Assembly: GCA_035582835.1 (NCBI GenBank)
Contig: JAYKAV010003432.1
Location: 909,732-973,731 of the forward strand
Direction of reading: 5' to 3'
DNA: 64,000 bases
Source of the DNA: Phoebastria nigripes
Taxonomy: Eukaryota > Chordata > Aves > Procellariiformes > Diomedeidae
Under the pieces are notes generated by a model. It ran no database searches. It worked only from the letters and a program-made list of their open reading frames with translations, and had not been told where the DNA came from. This document shows positions 10,986 to 21,958 of the stretch, piece by piece. Position numbers and translations under genes: made by a program. Position 1 is the stretch's first letter; each line of letters begins with the position of its first letter.

Positions 10986-12213
10986 CACAGAATCATAGAA
11001 TCATTAAGGTTGGAAAAGACCTCTAAGATCATCAAGTCCAACCATCAACCCAACACCACCATGCCCACTGAACCATGTCCCCAAGTGCCTCATCTACACG
11101 TCTTTTAAATACTTCCAGGGATGGTGACTCCACCACTTCCTGGGCAGCCTGTTCCAATGCTTAACCACTCTTTCAGTAAAGAAGTTTTTCCTAATGTCCA
11201 ATCTAAACCTCCCCTGGTGCAACTTGAGGCCATTTCCTCTTGTCCTATTGCTAGTTGCTTGGCAGAAGAGACCAACACCCACCTTGCTGCAACCTCCTTT
11301 CAGGTAGTTGTAGAGGGCAAAAGGTCTCCCCTGAGCCTCCTCTTCTCCAGGCTAAACAACCCCAGTTCCCTCAGCCGCTCCTCGTAAGACTTGTTCTCCA
11401 GACCCTTCACCAGCTTCGTTGCCCTTCTCTGGACATGCTCCAGCACCTCAATGTCCTTCTTGTAGTGAGGGGCCCAAAACNGAACACAGTATTCGAGGTG
11501 NGGCCTCACCAGTGCNGAGTACAGGGGNACNATCACTTCCCTANTCCTGCTGGCCACACTATTTCTGATAGAGGCCAGGATGCTGTTGGCCTTCTTGGCC
11601 ACCTGGGCACACTGCTGGCTCATGTTCAGCCGGCTGTCAACCAGCACCCCCAGGTCCTTTTCCGCCAGGCAGCTTTCCAGCCACTCTTCCTGTAGTGTTG
11701 CATGGGGTTGTTGTGGCCAAAGTGCAGGACCCGGCACTTGGCCTTGTTGAACCTCATGCAGTTGGCCTCAGCCCATCAATCCAGCCTGTCCAGGTCCCTC
11801 TGCAGAGCCTTNCTACCCTNGAGCAGATCGACACTCCTGCCCAGCTTGGTGTCATCTGCAAACTTACTGAGGGAGCACTCAATCCCCTCCTCCAGATCGT
11901 TGATAAAGATATTGAACAAGACTGGCCCCAAAACGGAGCCCTGGGGGACACCGCTCGTGACCGGCTGCCAAATAGACTTCGCTCCATTCACCACTACTCT
12001 CTGGGCCTGGCTGCCCAGCCAGTTTTTTACCCAGTGGAGAGTACACCTGTCTAGGCCATGAGCCACCAGCTTCTCTAGGAGAATGCTGTGGGAGACAGCA
12101 TCGAAGGCTTTACTGAAGTCCAGGTAGACCACATCCACAGCCTTTCCCTCATCCACTAGGCGGGTCACCTGGTCATAGAGGAGATCAGGTTGGTCGAGCA
12201 GGACCTGCCTTTC
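10986..12213 (-). mobile_element. CR1 LINE, 5'-truncated, well preserved
   Basis: A CR1 non-LTR retrotransposon copy read on the minus strand. The 3' end is complete, with the diagnostic terminal repeats ('gattctatgattctgtg' read antisense at 10986-11003). The copy stops abruptly near 12213, the usual 5' truncation, so it retains only the second half of ORF2 plus the short 3' UTR. It carries eight ambiguous bases, six of them within 11481-11544. It is younger than the other CR1 pieces here, judged by intact RT motifs. CR1 lacks obvious target-site duplications, and none is seen. Confidence 0.95.
11094..12213 (-). pseudogene. CR1 ORF2 reverse transcriptase, C-terminal part, disabled
   Basis: Residual reverse-transcriptase domain of CR1 ORF2, which copies CR1 RNA at the target site. 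Visible motifs in order: DFSKAFD (catalytic Asp, block A), [11 protein letters not shown] (block B) and FADD (catalytic Asp pair, about 11851-11862). Downstream are the thumb-like [12 protein letters not shown] and the C-terminal [18 protein letters not shown]. The N-terminal endonuclease and first RT blocks are lost to truncation. Lesions: an opal stop at 11776-11778 where the family has Arg (a CGA to TGA change, consistent with CpG decay); a small deletion near 11692 that changes frame; and apparent one-base deletions near 11320 and 11140. Positions of the deletions rest on my memory of the family consensus. The copy cannot make functional protein. Confidence 0.9.
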
Positions 12214-14000
12214 ACAGGACTGAAGGAGGAGGGGAGAGCTGAATCCAGCCCCCCCCCTGCACCCCAGGTACCACCCTGAGGGTATGTGCTAGTCCCTCGG
12301 GCCATGAGCAGCCACAGCCTGGGAGCTCTCCAAGAAATTGCCCATGGGCTGGGATGAAAGCTGTGCCAGGGACTGGGTTAATAACTCAGCAGTGGTGGTG
12401 GACATGAACATTGCCTGCCATGGCTTTTAATTTGCAGATACAGATGGAGCGGGATGGCTTGTGTATCTGTGGGCATCGTTTCCCTGCGTGGGGCAAAGGG
12501 CTCTGAACCCGGCTGCTCTGGGAGAGGTGGCAAAGGGAGCCAGGCTCAGCTTCCCATGCCCCATGGATGTGCTGGGATGAAGAGCACGGTGCTTGAGAAG
12601 CTCCTGTCTCACTGGGCATACGGGCTGAACAGGTTTTTGCTTCCTCCTAGGAAAGCATTATTACTTTTTGTGACCTAGCAGGGTGGTTCAGCATACCAAA
12701 ATTGTGTTTCAAGTCTGTAGCGGTTCGGCAGCACCGGCAATGAGCTGAGTTTCTCAGTGAGGCTGGCAGGGCTGAGCTAACCTGATACAGAGCGATCCAC
12801 CCCGGCACTTGCTGCCCTTGTGATTTGAGAACAGTGAAACTCCAGCCCTGAAGCTGGATTTACTCCATTTGCTGGCAATATTTCCCAGTTTGGCTGGCTG
12901 CAATATTTCTGAAAGAGAAATTTCATTGGAGAGCCTGAAAACGGGGCAGCGGGGATGTATTATTAGGGAGAGCCCTCCAGGGTGTTCAGGGAAAAAAGCA
13001 AAGGGGAGAGGTTTGGGATTTTTTTTTCTCATGATTACAGGAATTTGGGACATGGCATGGTTGGNCTTTTGATGTCGATAGCAAAACTACAAATTGCATT
13101 GGTAGCGAATAGGCTTTGCACGGCATCATGTGCCATCCTGCCTGTTTTTGGCTTAGGCACCAAGTTTTAGGCTCCAAGTATAAAATGATATGTGAACTCA
13201 GCTGTGATACATCTACGAGGGAGGGAAAACCCAAAGGTGGCTGGTAGAATGCCACCCTGGCTGTCACAGGTTTGTTGCTTTGCCCTCCTGCTAGTCAGGA
13301 GGTAAGAAGGACCTGCCAAAAAGGATGGTTCCTATATCATATGGTCAAATGCAAGCAGATGTGGGGTGGCAAAGGTGTTGTGCTCTCACCCCAGCTGTGC
13401 TCTGACAGTGGGGCCTCGTCTGCCTGGACTTTCATCCCATCTTCTGGAAAATGGAAGCTTTGGCTGTGGTGCTTCTTTTCCCAGGGGCCAACTGAGCCCA
13501 ATGCCATGCTCCTTATCTTCAGCCCGGGCCATAGCTGCAGTCACTGAGAGCCCCTCAAAGCCTGAGCAACTCCTTGGTATCTCCCTTTGCGTCTTACACC
13601 TGAGATAATATCCCATTTAACCTGCGGATCCTGGGGTTTCCCAGCAGATCTGATGGGAGGATTTAGCCTTTAGAAATATTCAGATGAGATATCTACTGCA
13701 ATGGTCCTGGAAAACTGCAGACAGTTAGCAGATCAATTATCTATTACAAAGGACAAGTATTTTAAACCATTGCTATTCAGCTAGTTTGCTCCAGTCAGTC
13801 TTTCGGCACCGTGCTAATTCCGAGCTGTTATCAGAATAAAGTCTGCGATGCTTTTATGCTTTCNCTTTGACAATGTTGCTATGTAACCTGCGCTGCCCAA
13901 GTCAAACAGAAACCTGATAGGAACAGGGATGTTTTTACTGGTGTAGTCATTTTGGTGCTGAAAAAAGGAAATAGCAGGAGAAAGCTTGGGTTTTTATAAC

Positions 14001-14016
14001 AAAAAAAAAAAAAAAA
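14001..14016. repeat. Poly-A tract
   Basis: Sixteen consecutive A bases, with no recognisable retrocopy upstream. Confidence 0.9.
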
Positions 14017-14194
14017 TTCCAGATAAAACTCTGGGTGTAAACCTAGGTATAGGAAAAAGTGTTTGACTGTCTGCACTGTGGTGGTAGTATCTTCTGCCTT
14101 TTGCATGTGGGTTTTACTGTGGCAAACCTTCTTCCTGGAAAGCACAGGGAACAGAAGCAATGGAGACTAAAAATTAAAGATAAGATTGTTTTTT

Positions 14195-14232
14195 TAAAAA
14201 ACAAAACAAAACAAAACACAACAAAAAAAACC
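14195..14232. repeat. (AAAAC)n simple repeat
   Basis: 'aaaacaaaacaaaacaaaac' followed by an A-run and 'cccaaccaacc'. A simple AAAAC pentanucleotide repeat, decaying at its 3' side. Similar A/C-rich tracts recur at about 52072-52110 and 53150-53180. Confidence 0.85.
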
Positions 14233-15930
14233 CAACCAACCATGTCAGCAAAAGGGGGGACCGCTCTGTCTCCCTTGGGTGACTTCTGCCCCAGCCTGCG
14301 GAGCTAGCGGCCGGCTGGGGACCGGAGCTCCCCTGCCAGGGTGAGCGAGGAATGAGTGTCGGCACAATTAAAAAGGCAGCTATTGATTTACTGATTGTTC
14401 CCATTGACAGGACATCGTAGCCTGTGAGATCAAACCTGTGGCACGTTGAATTGCCTCTGAGCTCAAGGACCTGCTGGATTTTCCCCATTTCTCCTTTGCC
14501 TTTCCAGCATGGGCAGCTCTTTTTGATTTGTGTATTATTGCTGGTGTGTGTGAGAGCATGTCAGGAAATGAAAATTGCTGATATCCCAATTATTTTTTTT
14601 TTTAAAAGCCAGCTTCAGGACAGTGGTAAGCAAGTGACCAGCAATGATCTGCATGAGTTTGTGGTACCATGGGCGGAGACGGTGGGCACCAGCAGCAAGG
14701 GGGCTGGCTCCCCAAAAGCTGCACGTGTGGAACACACGAGCTGACAGCAAAATTAGCTGCCTGCCAATCACTTGGATTTGATCAGTGCTGACATGACATA
14801 AGCAAGCTGGGAACAAAAGAGGGATTTTCAGAGTTCATAGTTATTTCATTAACTTATTACAGTTATTATAGTCACTTATGACTTCTGAGCAGCCCCTGCG
14901 CTCCAGCAGGATGAGGCACTGCTTTTTTATTTATTCTTAATATGACTTTTCAGTTGAACAGAGCTAGGTGTGGTGGGATGCTGCTGAGGCAGGATCCCTT
15001 CCACGGCTTTGGGGATCCCCGATGCGAAGGGCAGGCTGGTGTGCGTGTACCATGCAGCAAGAGCAATGGTGGTGCTTTTGCTTTGGGGAAAATGCACATG
15101 TTAATCTATATATACATATGTTGTCTTTTATTTCCATACGTGTTACGTGCATATATATTTTATACATGCTATGAAACATTTCTGCTGGTTCCCGTTGGCT
15201 CCAGCACCTTCTGCAGACCCTGAAGATCACGATTGCCTTTCCCTCAACCAGTTAATTCTTTTTTAAGCCTCTGTCGGAGACCTTCTTGCCACTACAGCAT
15301 TTGGGCAAGACTTAGCTAATAATTACCTTCTGTTAGGAAAAATGATTTGGCATGAGAAATCTTCCTTGGTTTCTGCTGGCAAGCTTCTGAGAAAGGCTGC
15401 TTTAATATCCGCCTCGGAAATTGTCACTTACCATACTGCAGGAGTCTGTGTCGGAAAGTGGGGAAGGGATTGTGACTGTAGCACTACTGAAAACTAGACT
15501 CCAAGTTTTTCTCTGTGGTATGAGAAGATAGCTCCAGCTAACAGCCTGAGCTGGATTATATGAACCCAGTTCCTTTGTAGCATTTTTTTTCTAGAGATCT
15601 GGAGGTAATGCCCTGATCTTGGTAAATAGGTATAATGGGTATTCCACAGGCTTCCCCAACCCTTCCACAGGCATCTGTCATATCTGGGTCTCCTTAATGA
15701 TAGCTCTGTGTGTTTTAGACCTGGCCAAAACAAGCTATTCTCTGACAGCCTGACAATAATAACAAAAATACGGCTTTTCCAGCCTTGTGCAAGGTCTTTT
15801 GAAGATTTTTATCTTCATCCCAGTGAAGTCCACGATTTAATCTGGAAAGCTTGAAATGGTTCATCAAGCGAAGCGACAGCTCTCCATCCTTCCTGCTGGA
15901 GCCAAAGCTAGCCTTTGACAGCCTATTTCA

Positions 15931-16325
15931 GGGAATCGCAGGATGGCTGAGGTTGGAGGCACCTCTGGGGATTGTCCAGTCCCACCTCTGCTCAAGCAGG
16001 ATCAGCTACAGCCAGCTGCCCAGGACTGTGTCTGGTTGGATTTTGAATATCTCCAAGGATGGAGACCCCACAAACTCTCTGGGTGACCTGCTCCAGCGTT
16101 CAACTATATCCAGAGTATGCCCAGTATGTCCTTGCCTCTCTTGTACTGGGGAGCCCAGACCCAGCGCTCCAGGTGTGCCTCACCAGTGCTGTGCAGGGAG
16201 GATGCTCATGTTCAGCCTGGTGTCCACCAGCACCCCAGGTCTTTCTCTGCAGAGCTCACCCCCACCATCTACTGGTGCATGGGGCTGTTCCTCCTTGCCA
16301 CAAGCACCCCCTGCACTCTTGGCCA
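15931..16325 (-). mobile_element. Old CR1 LINE fragment with internal deletions
   Basis: Antisense CR1 3' part. It opens with a mutated terminus ('gaatcgcaggatggctgagg'), then 'gttggaggcacctctggg', 'atctccaaggatggagaccc', 'gagcccagacccagcgctcc' and 'tgtccaccagcaccccaggt'. These landmarks are in family order but spaced too closely: segments appear missing near 16110 and near 16202. No terminal repeats are intact, so this is older than the copy at 10986-12213. The long plus-strand open frame 15851-16360 (169 codons) is simply this repeat read backwards. Confidence 0.88.
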
Positions 16326-16720
16326 AAATAACCAAACTTGTGTCTGCCCTACAGATGTAATAACCTTGAAGTCTTGCTTCTCATCTCGGCTTTTAACTCA
16401 TTTGCCTATCACTTCATCAGTTTGTTGTTGCTATATAAATGGGAAAAAGTCTTATTTACTTTTGCTGTTAACGTTATTTTCACTTACTGTGCAGACTGCT
16501 GGTGAGTTTTATTAATATACTATTTGTCAGAGTGTTTAATGCATGTTTGTAAAATGACTTAGAGATAATTTGCTGTTTCTATTTAATTTTTAATAAGGTA
16601 GCTCTCTTCATTACACTGTCTGCTGGAGAGGTTTTATTTAAAAATATCGAAGCTGTGACCATTGTATTTTAATTCTCTAATCTATCCAGCCATGCTGACA
16701 GCAGTGCTGCTTTGCTGCAG
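16326..16720. other. AT-rich unique sequence
   Basis: TTTAAT- and TAATTT-rich sequence with no recognised gene or repeat. It leads up to the candidate exon at 16721, and its last bases ('tttgctgcag') could serve as a splice acceptor, though the pyrimidine tract is short. Confidence 0.55.
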
Positions 16721-16825
16721 ATATTTCCCGTGCTTGGCAATTACCGCTCGTGCGGAGGCTGCGGCGGGCAATGAGCTTTGTGGCTCTCCTCTCTGGCTTC
16801 TGCCAGGCCCTTCTGGTGCTGACAG
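16721..16825 (+). other. Candidate orphan exon encoding a signal-peptide-like start
   Basis: Not recognised as any known gene. An acceptor-like 'tttgctgcag' ends at 16720 and a strong donor ACAG/GTAAGG begins at 16826, giving a 105-base interval. An ATG at 16771 (purine at -3) opens MSFVALLSGFCQALLVLTG, a short polar start followed by about 15 hydrophobic residues as in a signal peptide. The donor falls after the first base of a codon (phase 1), the phase most common after signal-peptide exons. The frame is open upstream to the stop at 16696. Local CpG density is raised (about seven in 16729-16767). A consensus donor occurs by chance about once per strand in this length, so the support is weak without transcripts. 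Confidence 0.2.
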
Positions 16826-18329
16826 GTAAGGTCCTTCCAGGCTGTCACAAGTGGACCTCAGAAATATCATCTTTGCTGCAAATGTTTCTATGAACGGTTT
16901 GGGTTTGAACTTTTGTTATCTGGTGCAATGGCATGATCAGAAAATGCTCGACCACCTCTCTTTCTGGCCAAAAGTCATAAATCCCAGTTCTCCAAGGGGA
17001 GCAAAGTGGAGATGGGATCCTGCAGCCTCCAGGTATCCTGGGATGCTGTTGCTTTGCCCAGCTGCAGCTTACCCATCCCACCAGCCTGTCCTCCCAGAAA
17101 TGTGTTAAACCTTTAAACCTTTCAGCCTGGTCAGGGTGAGGATGCAGCTCTCGGATGTGTCAACGGTGGCTGCTGGAGACTGTGAAAAATAGTGAAGAAG
17201 TGTGCAAAAATTAGCAGGGAAATAGTGCCTGGCACCTCTCTTTCCTGTTCTCCCTTATATTTTATTTTCTGTTAAGTATCTATATATTTCTATTCTATTT
17301 AGTGAGAGTTTTGAAGGCTTCCTGGAAGGAGGGTCCATGGGTGTGCGCGCGAAGACCTTCCCCAGGGAGAAGGAGACCTGTAGGACCTGATGGGTGTTCC
17401 CACTGCTGGTGCATCATGGAAGGAGACCAGGAGGGGACGGTGGGAAGCACTGTGAAGATAGGGCCCTTTGATACCACTTTCATTACATAAAAAGCCTCTG
17501 CGTGTACAACTGTTAAGCCTAGTGTGTTGACTTACTTTTTTTTTTTAAATGGTGGATGTGACCACTGAAACCTGTACTTGGAGAGGTCAGGTTTTAAATG
17601 CTCAATATTGTCAAAGTCCTTTGAGACGCCAGTCCTTTAAGATGCATCCTTTAAGATGCCAGAGGTCCCAGCTTGTTTTATTAAGGCATTTACTGGAATG
17701 GGTCTACTGAGCCCCACTGAGAGCCAGCAGGTGTTGGGAATCTCTCCCCCACCTTAAATCTCATCCCATTCCTGAACCTCAGACTGTTGCAGTCTCTTTG
17801 CATGACACAATGGTTCTGCCCTTATAACTAATCTTATATGCTTTAATGATTACACCTTTTTTAATTTATATGCAAAATTGATTCTCACAATCAATACCCC
17901 TGTGGGTTGAGAACCCTGGGCTGCAAGTGGAGCTTGACTCCGGCTGCAGGAATTTTAATGTTCCTGATGACTATTTGAGCTTAAGATGCAACATGGCTGG
18001 GTTGTTTTTTTTAAAAAAAGCCTGAATTTTCTTCTATATCAAAATCTATAGTAAATAGCAAAGTAATTTTCTTCCAGAGCCCCCAATAAACTGGGATTAA
18101 TCACGTTTGGCTTCATTTCAGGTTTGCTGAAAATAGTGTTTAACTTTGAAGCTCCTTCTAAACCTTTAGTAAGTTTGAGTGGAACCTCTTATACCAAGCG
18201 TGGAGAGCTCCTGGTTCACGTTCCAGCTTCGAGGGTTACAGTTGCTGCTGTTAAAGATGCCTTTGCATTTTTGCTTTTAGATTGCTGTTAAAGACTGCCC
18301 TTTGGTTTTGATGTTGTGCTGAAATAGGA
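16826..18329. other. Unique non-coding sequence
   Basis: No gene or known repeat. A short repeat 'cctttaagatgc' appears twice at about 17634 and 17648. Poly-T near 17537. No N bases. Confidence 0.6.
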
Positions 18330-18860
18330 GTGCAAAATGGAAACATAAATAGTCAAAGGCAAAACATCAGTACATATCACTGCCTGATAGCAGGGAGACA
18401 TCAAGTGATCAGAAGCAAGGAGTCAAGCTTGGAGGTCTTTCTGGTTTTAACAGCAAGCTCCATAGTGAACTTGGCTAAATCATATAACTGCCTTGATCAA
18501 CATTCATTCCTTAAGTCGGCACAAATTGGTGCATCACCAATGTTTAATTTAGCAATAGCTCCCTCCTGAGTGATTGCGGCTCATGCAAACTGCACCTCCC
18601 ACATTGCTAAAGACCCTCGTACTGCAGCAGGGTTCATCCCAAGCAGGTCGATACGTTTTCAACTAATGCTTTTGCAACAGAAAATGCTGAAGCTCATGCT
18701 GTTACATATAAGCTTTGTTGAATTTTTCCAATTACTAAAGCATTTTCAGAAGAGAAATGTCCTATTCCAAAAGGCATTTCAAAGAAGGTCCACTCATAAG
18801 TTCGAAGTGGCCTCCCCACTGAGAAGTGTGAGCTTAGTTATTTCAAAAAGGTGAAAAATC
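18330..18860. promoter_or_regulatory. Possible conserved non-coding element
   Basis: A 530-base stretch of complex, non-repetitive, AT-leaning sequence with no low-complexity run and scattered retained CpG (tcggcac, gcggctc, cctcgtact, gtcgatacg). Two adjacent plus-strand open frames (18330-18569 and 18570-18854) have no protein-like features. Texture suggests purifying selection on non-coding DNA; this is a visual judgement only. Confidence 0.25.
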
Positions 18861-20711
18861 AGTGCGAAAAATCTGAAGCAAAAATGTTTATTTTGTGTAT
18901 TTACTTTATTAATACTTGTAATTTGGGGTTTATCCAAATAATTGAGATTTTTAACTCTTCACCCAGCTCGGAGGGATCAACCTAGACAAGTTGTGGGTCA
19001 AAGNCCCTTGCCATCCACTTACCTTTTTGGTGTTTTTAGCAAAATCATTGCTCTGGCTTTGTTTGGGGTGGGATATTTTTGCAGGGAGGCTGGCAGAGCC
19101 CTTGGTGGGGTGAGAGAAAAGGAGATGCTGCAGAGGTAGCTTGCTGGGTACGATGCATGTGGTTTTCTTTGGGACAGATAAAGTGCCTGGTGGCAGTGTT
19201 AGCATCACTGCTGAGGCCGAAGAGCCAGTCAGCACAGTCAGCTGTGTAACATCATATGGCGTTCATCATGGGCAATTGTCTTCAATGTTGACTTGACCTC
19301 TTGAAGCCCTTCACGAGGCTCTTTGAGGCAAACATCTGAGACTGTAAACTGAGGGAGAATAAAAATAGGCACCAGTCCCTGAAGGGTGGAGCTGTCAATG
19401 TCAAAAGTGTTTTGTAGTGTTGAGGAGTTGCTGTTACATGACCCTGTGTTTTAAGTAGAAAAGATGAGAAAATCTCTCACGAAGACTAGCTTTTAATTCA
19501 TCTGCACTGAGCCTCTCCTCGGAGACCGTCCCACAAAAAGGTTCCTGCTGGTGGCCACCTCGATGCACCACAAACTCAGTTTGCTGGTGGAAACTGTTTT
19601 TTTTTCTGGACTGATGTTGTACCAGAAAGTATTATTCTGGATCAGGTATTGGTTTTCTCCAGTTTTTATCCTGCAAGCTAGCCCCAGCTTTCTGCTGTTT
19701 GCTGTGAGCCACTTGCCGGGACACCCAGATCCAATATTAACGATCACAGAGCAGCAGCTGNGATCCTGGCCTTGGCTTCCCAGGCACAGCTCTGCCTGGA
19801 AAGTGTAGAAAGAAATGATACCCTTTCATACAGTGCTTTTCTTTCTCTGGAACTGTATTTCAAGGGAAGCTTTAATTTTTTTAGTTTTCAATGCAAATTA
19901 GAAGAAAAAGCATGTCAGGATCTCCCTATCTGCAGTGAAGTGGTCACTGCGGAGCTTCCAGTTAAGATGCTTGGGGTGAGGATACAGGTTTGCTGGTTTT
20001 CCTGGAGCTGATTATTAATTGCCTAGCAGATTGTGAGTATTACATAAATAACAGATGGGTAAGGATAAAAAGAATATCCCTTTCTTTCCTTGCTGCAGCT
20101 GCATTGTGCAATTTGAATAAAGAAGCTAGACTTTTTAGTGACCATCACAGCAAAGGAAGGAAGCTGTTTCCCTACCAAGCTCTGGAAATCGGCCCTTCTT
20201 TGCTTGGTCTCTCTATTTTGGTCTCAGTATTTTTTGCTGTCATTGACCCCAGACCNGCTTCGCCGCTGCCTGGTGACTTGCGGAGCCTTGTGCTGTCATT
20301 GCATGTTCATGGGGTGAATGTCTCTGCTGGGGAGAGCTCCTTGGGAACCAGCTGTGCTTTGCAGAGGTGGGACAGGATGGGAAAGATGAGAGGTTTCCTT
20401 CCAGCAGCAATCATGGCTTCTTAGCACTTGTGCTAAGGGTGCTGCTTAAGTATCTGTGTGGAAGTCGGGAGCCTGAATGCATCCCACTCAGCGATCCTGG
20501 TGTTTGCAACCTGGAATTCTGCTTTGTACAAAATCCTGCTATAAAGGTTGCATTGTGTTGGTTTTTTCTCCTCTAGCTATAACCCTTGATCTATTTATTG
20601 ATTGTTAGCAAGATAATAGCTTTTGCTCGGGCTGTGCTCAGAAACGGGGCTGAAGAGTGTGGGTGCAATGCAGTGACTGCAGCAACAACGGTGGTCTTGT
20701 CTGTTGATGTA
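18861..20711. other. Unique non-coding sequence
   Basis: No gene recognised. The longest frame is 144 codons (19990-20424, plus) with ordinary composition. N bases at 19003, 19761 and 20256. Confidence 0.6.
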
Positions 20712-21040
20712 AATCACAGAATGGTTTAGGTGGGAAGGGACCTTTCAAGGTCACCTAGCCCAACCCCCCTGCCATGGGCAGGGACATCTTCAATCAGATC
20801 AGGTTGCTCAGAGCCCCGTCCAACCTGACCTTGGATGTTTCCAGGGATGGGGCATCTACCACCTCTCTGGGCAACCTGTGCCAGTGTCTCACCACCCTCA
20901 GCGTAAAACATTTCTTCNATAAAACATTTCTTCCTTCTATCTAGTCTAAATCTCCCCTCTTTTAGTTTAAAGCCATTCCCCCTTGTCCTATCAGTTATCC
21001 TTGTGGTCCCTGCATCCCTCTGTGTCTCTAAGCTGTTGCT
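20712..21040 (-). mobile_element. CR1 LINE 3' fragment
   Basis: Antisense CR1 3' end: 'aatcacagaatggtttaggt' at the start is a terminal repeat variant, then 'gggaagggacctttcaagg', 'ctgccatgggcagggacat', 'ttccagggatggggcatc', 'gggcaacctgtgccagtgtc' and 'aaagccattcccccttgtcc' in family order. Coding remnants are broken. It contains a 16-base-period duplication of 'taaaacatttcttc' at 20904-20933. This is a different CR1 subfamily from the copy at 10986, having the 'CCATGGGCAGGGACA' 3' UTR type. Confidence 0.92.
20904..20933. repeat. Short tandem duplication inside CR1
   Basis: 'taaaacatttcttc' at 20904-20917 and again at 20920-20933, separated by 'na'. The ambiguous base at 20918 sits in the junction, so this may be a real slip or an assembly or heterozygous indel artefact. 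Confidence 0.85.
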
Positions 21041-21958
21041 GGTCTTGATGTTATTAATTTAGTCTGCNGTTCACTGAGACAGAGCTCAGCAACATAATGC
21101 AATGGCTTCAGGGTGCTAGTAAAAAGCTGGTAACTCTACAGTAGGATATTGTGTTATACAGTTTGCAGGAGGGATCTCGGCTCCTCTTTGGGTGCTCGGC
21201 AGCAGAAAATTCCGGGGTTCCTTTTAGCATTTATTACCTTGGTTTTTCTTATTGCTGGGTTAAAGACATGGCTTTAGCNGTAAGTGTTTGCTAGGATGCT
21301 GATGAGTGTGCGAATGTCCTCACGTTGGTGTGAGGCTGCCAGCCCCTGCTTGCTGGCACAGACTGGAACCAGTAATGCTCTGGGATCACTTTGACTCTTC
21401 TGGCAGGATGGGCTTGGTCCCCATTGCTGCTTAGGAAGCCCCCTCCAGCTGGNATTAAAGTTTCTTGCAGGTGGATGGCAGTAACTGCACAGGTTTGCTC
21501 AGATGAGGTCTCTCACCCAGGCCATGGGCAAGGGTGTAGTTTCTTTCCTCTCTCAATAGGAAACATCTCAGCTGCTTCATCGTGAGCCTGTTTGCCTTTG
21601 TTCAGTGTTGAGCTGCATTGTTACTTATGTTCTGCAAGTGCCTAATGAAGAGCATGGATCAGCCCATGTCCCACCAGCTGAAACTGGAGGGACTGGATGG
21701 TGCTGATGGCAGCTTTAAATATGACTTAAAAATGTGTTCTTCCAGCTCTGTTCAAAACCCTTTCAAATTCTTGTGTCTTTGACCCCTTACATGTAGTAGC
21801 ATCTTGCCCAGGAGCCCTGATGGGCCATGGGAGNGCTGGGAATGTAGCAGTGGTATGTTACAGGGAAATAGGGAAAGGACAGTCCTGCCCTGGAGAGCTG
21901 GTGTGGGAGTACAAGGGACAGAGGGTCCACGGTCTGGCAGAGGGTGACATTTTGGGTT
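21041..21958. other. Unique non-coding sequence
   Basis: No gene or repeat recognised. N bases are denser here (21068, 21279, 21453, 21834). Confidence 0.6.

Larger units (their letters stand above)
12214..15930. other. Unique non-coding sequence with simple A-rich tracts
   Basis: No gene is recognisable. Contains a 16-base poly-A run (14001-14016) and an AAAAC-type tract (about 14195-14232). An AT-repeat patch with 'tatatatacatatg' lies near 15104. Open frames reach only about 106 codons and resemble nothing known. N bases at 13065 and 13864; no further N occurs until 19003. Confidence 0.6.

Noticed and set aside
11255..11695. 146-codon plus-strand open frame
   Set aside because: Shadow of the CR1 reverse-transcriptase sequence on the other strand.
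15851..16360. 169-codon plus-strand open frame
   Set aside because: It is the antisense reading of a CR1 fragment, not a gene.
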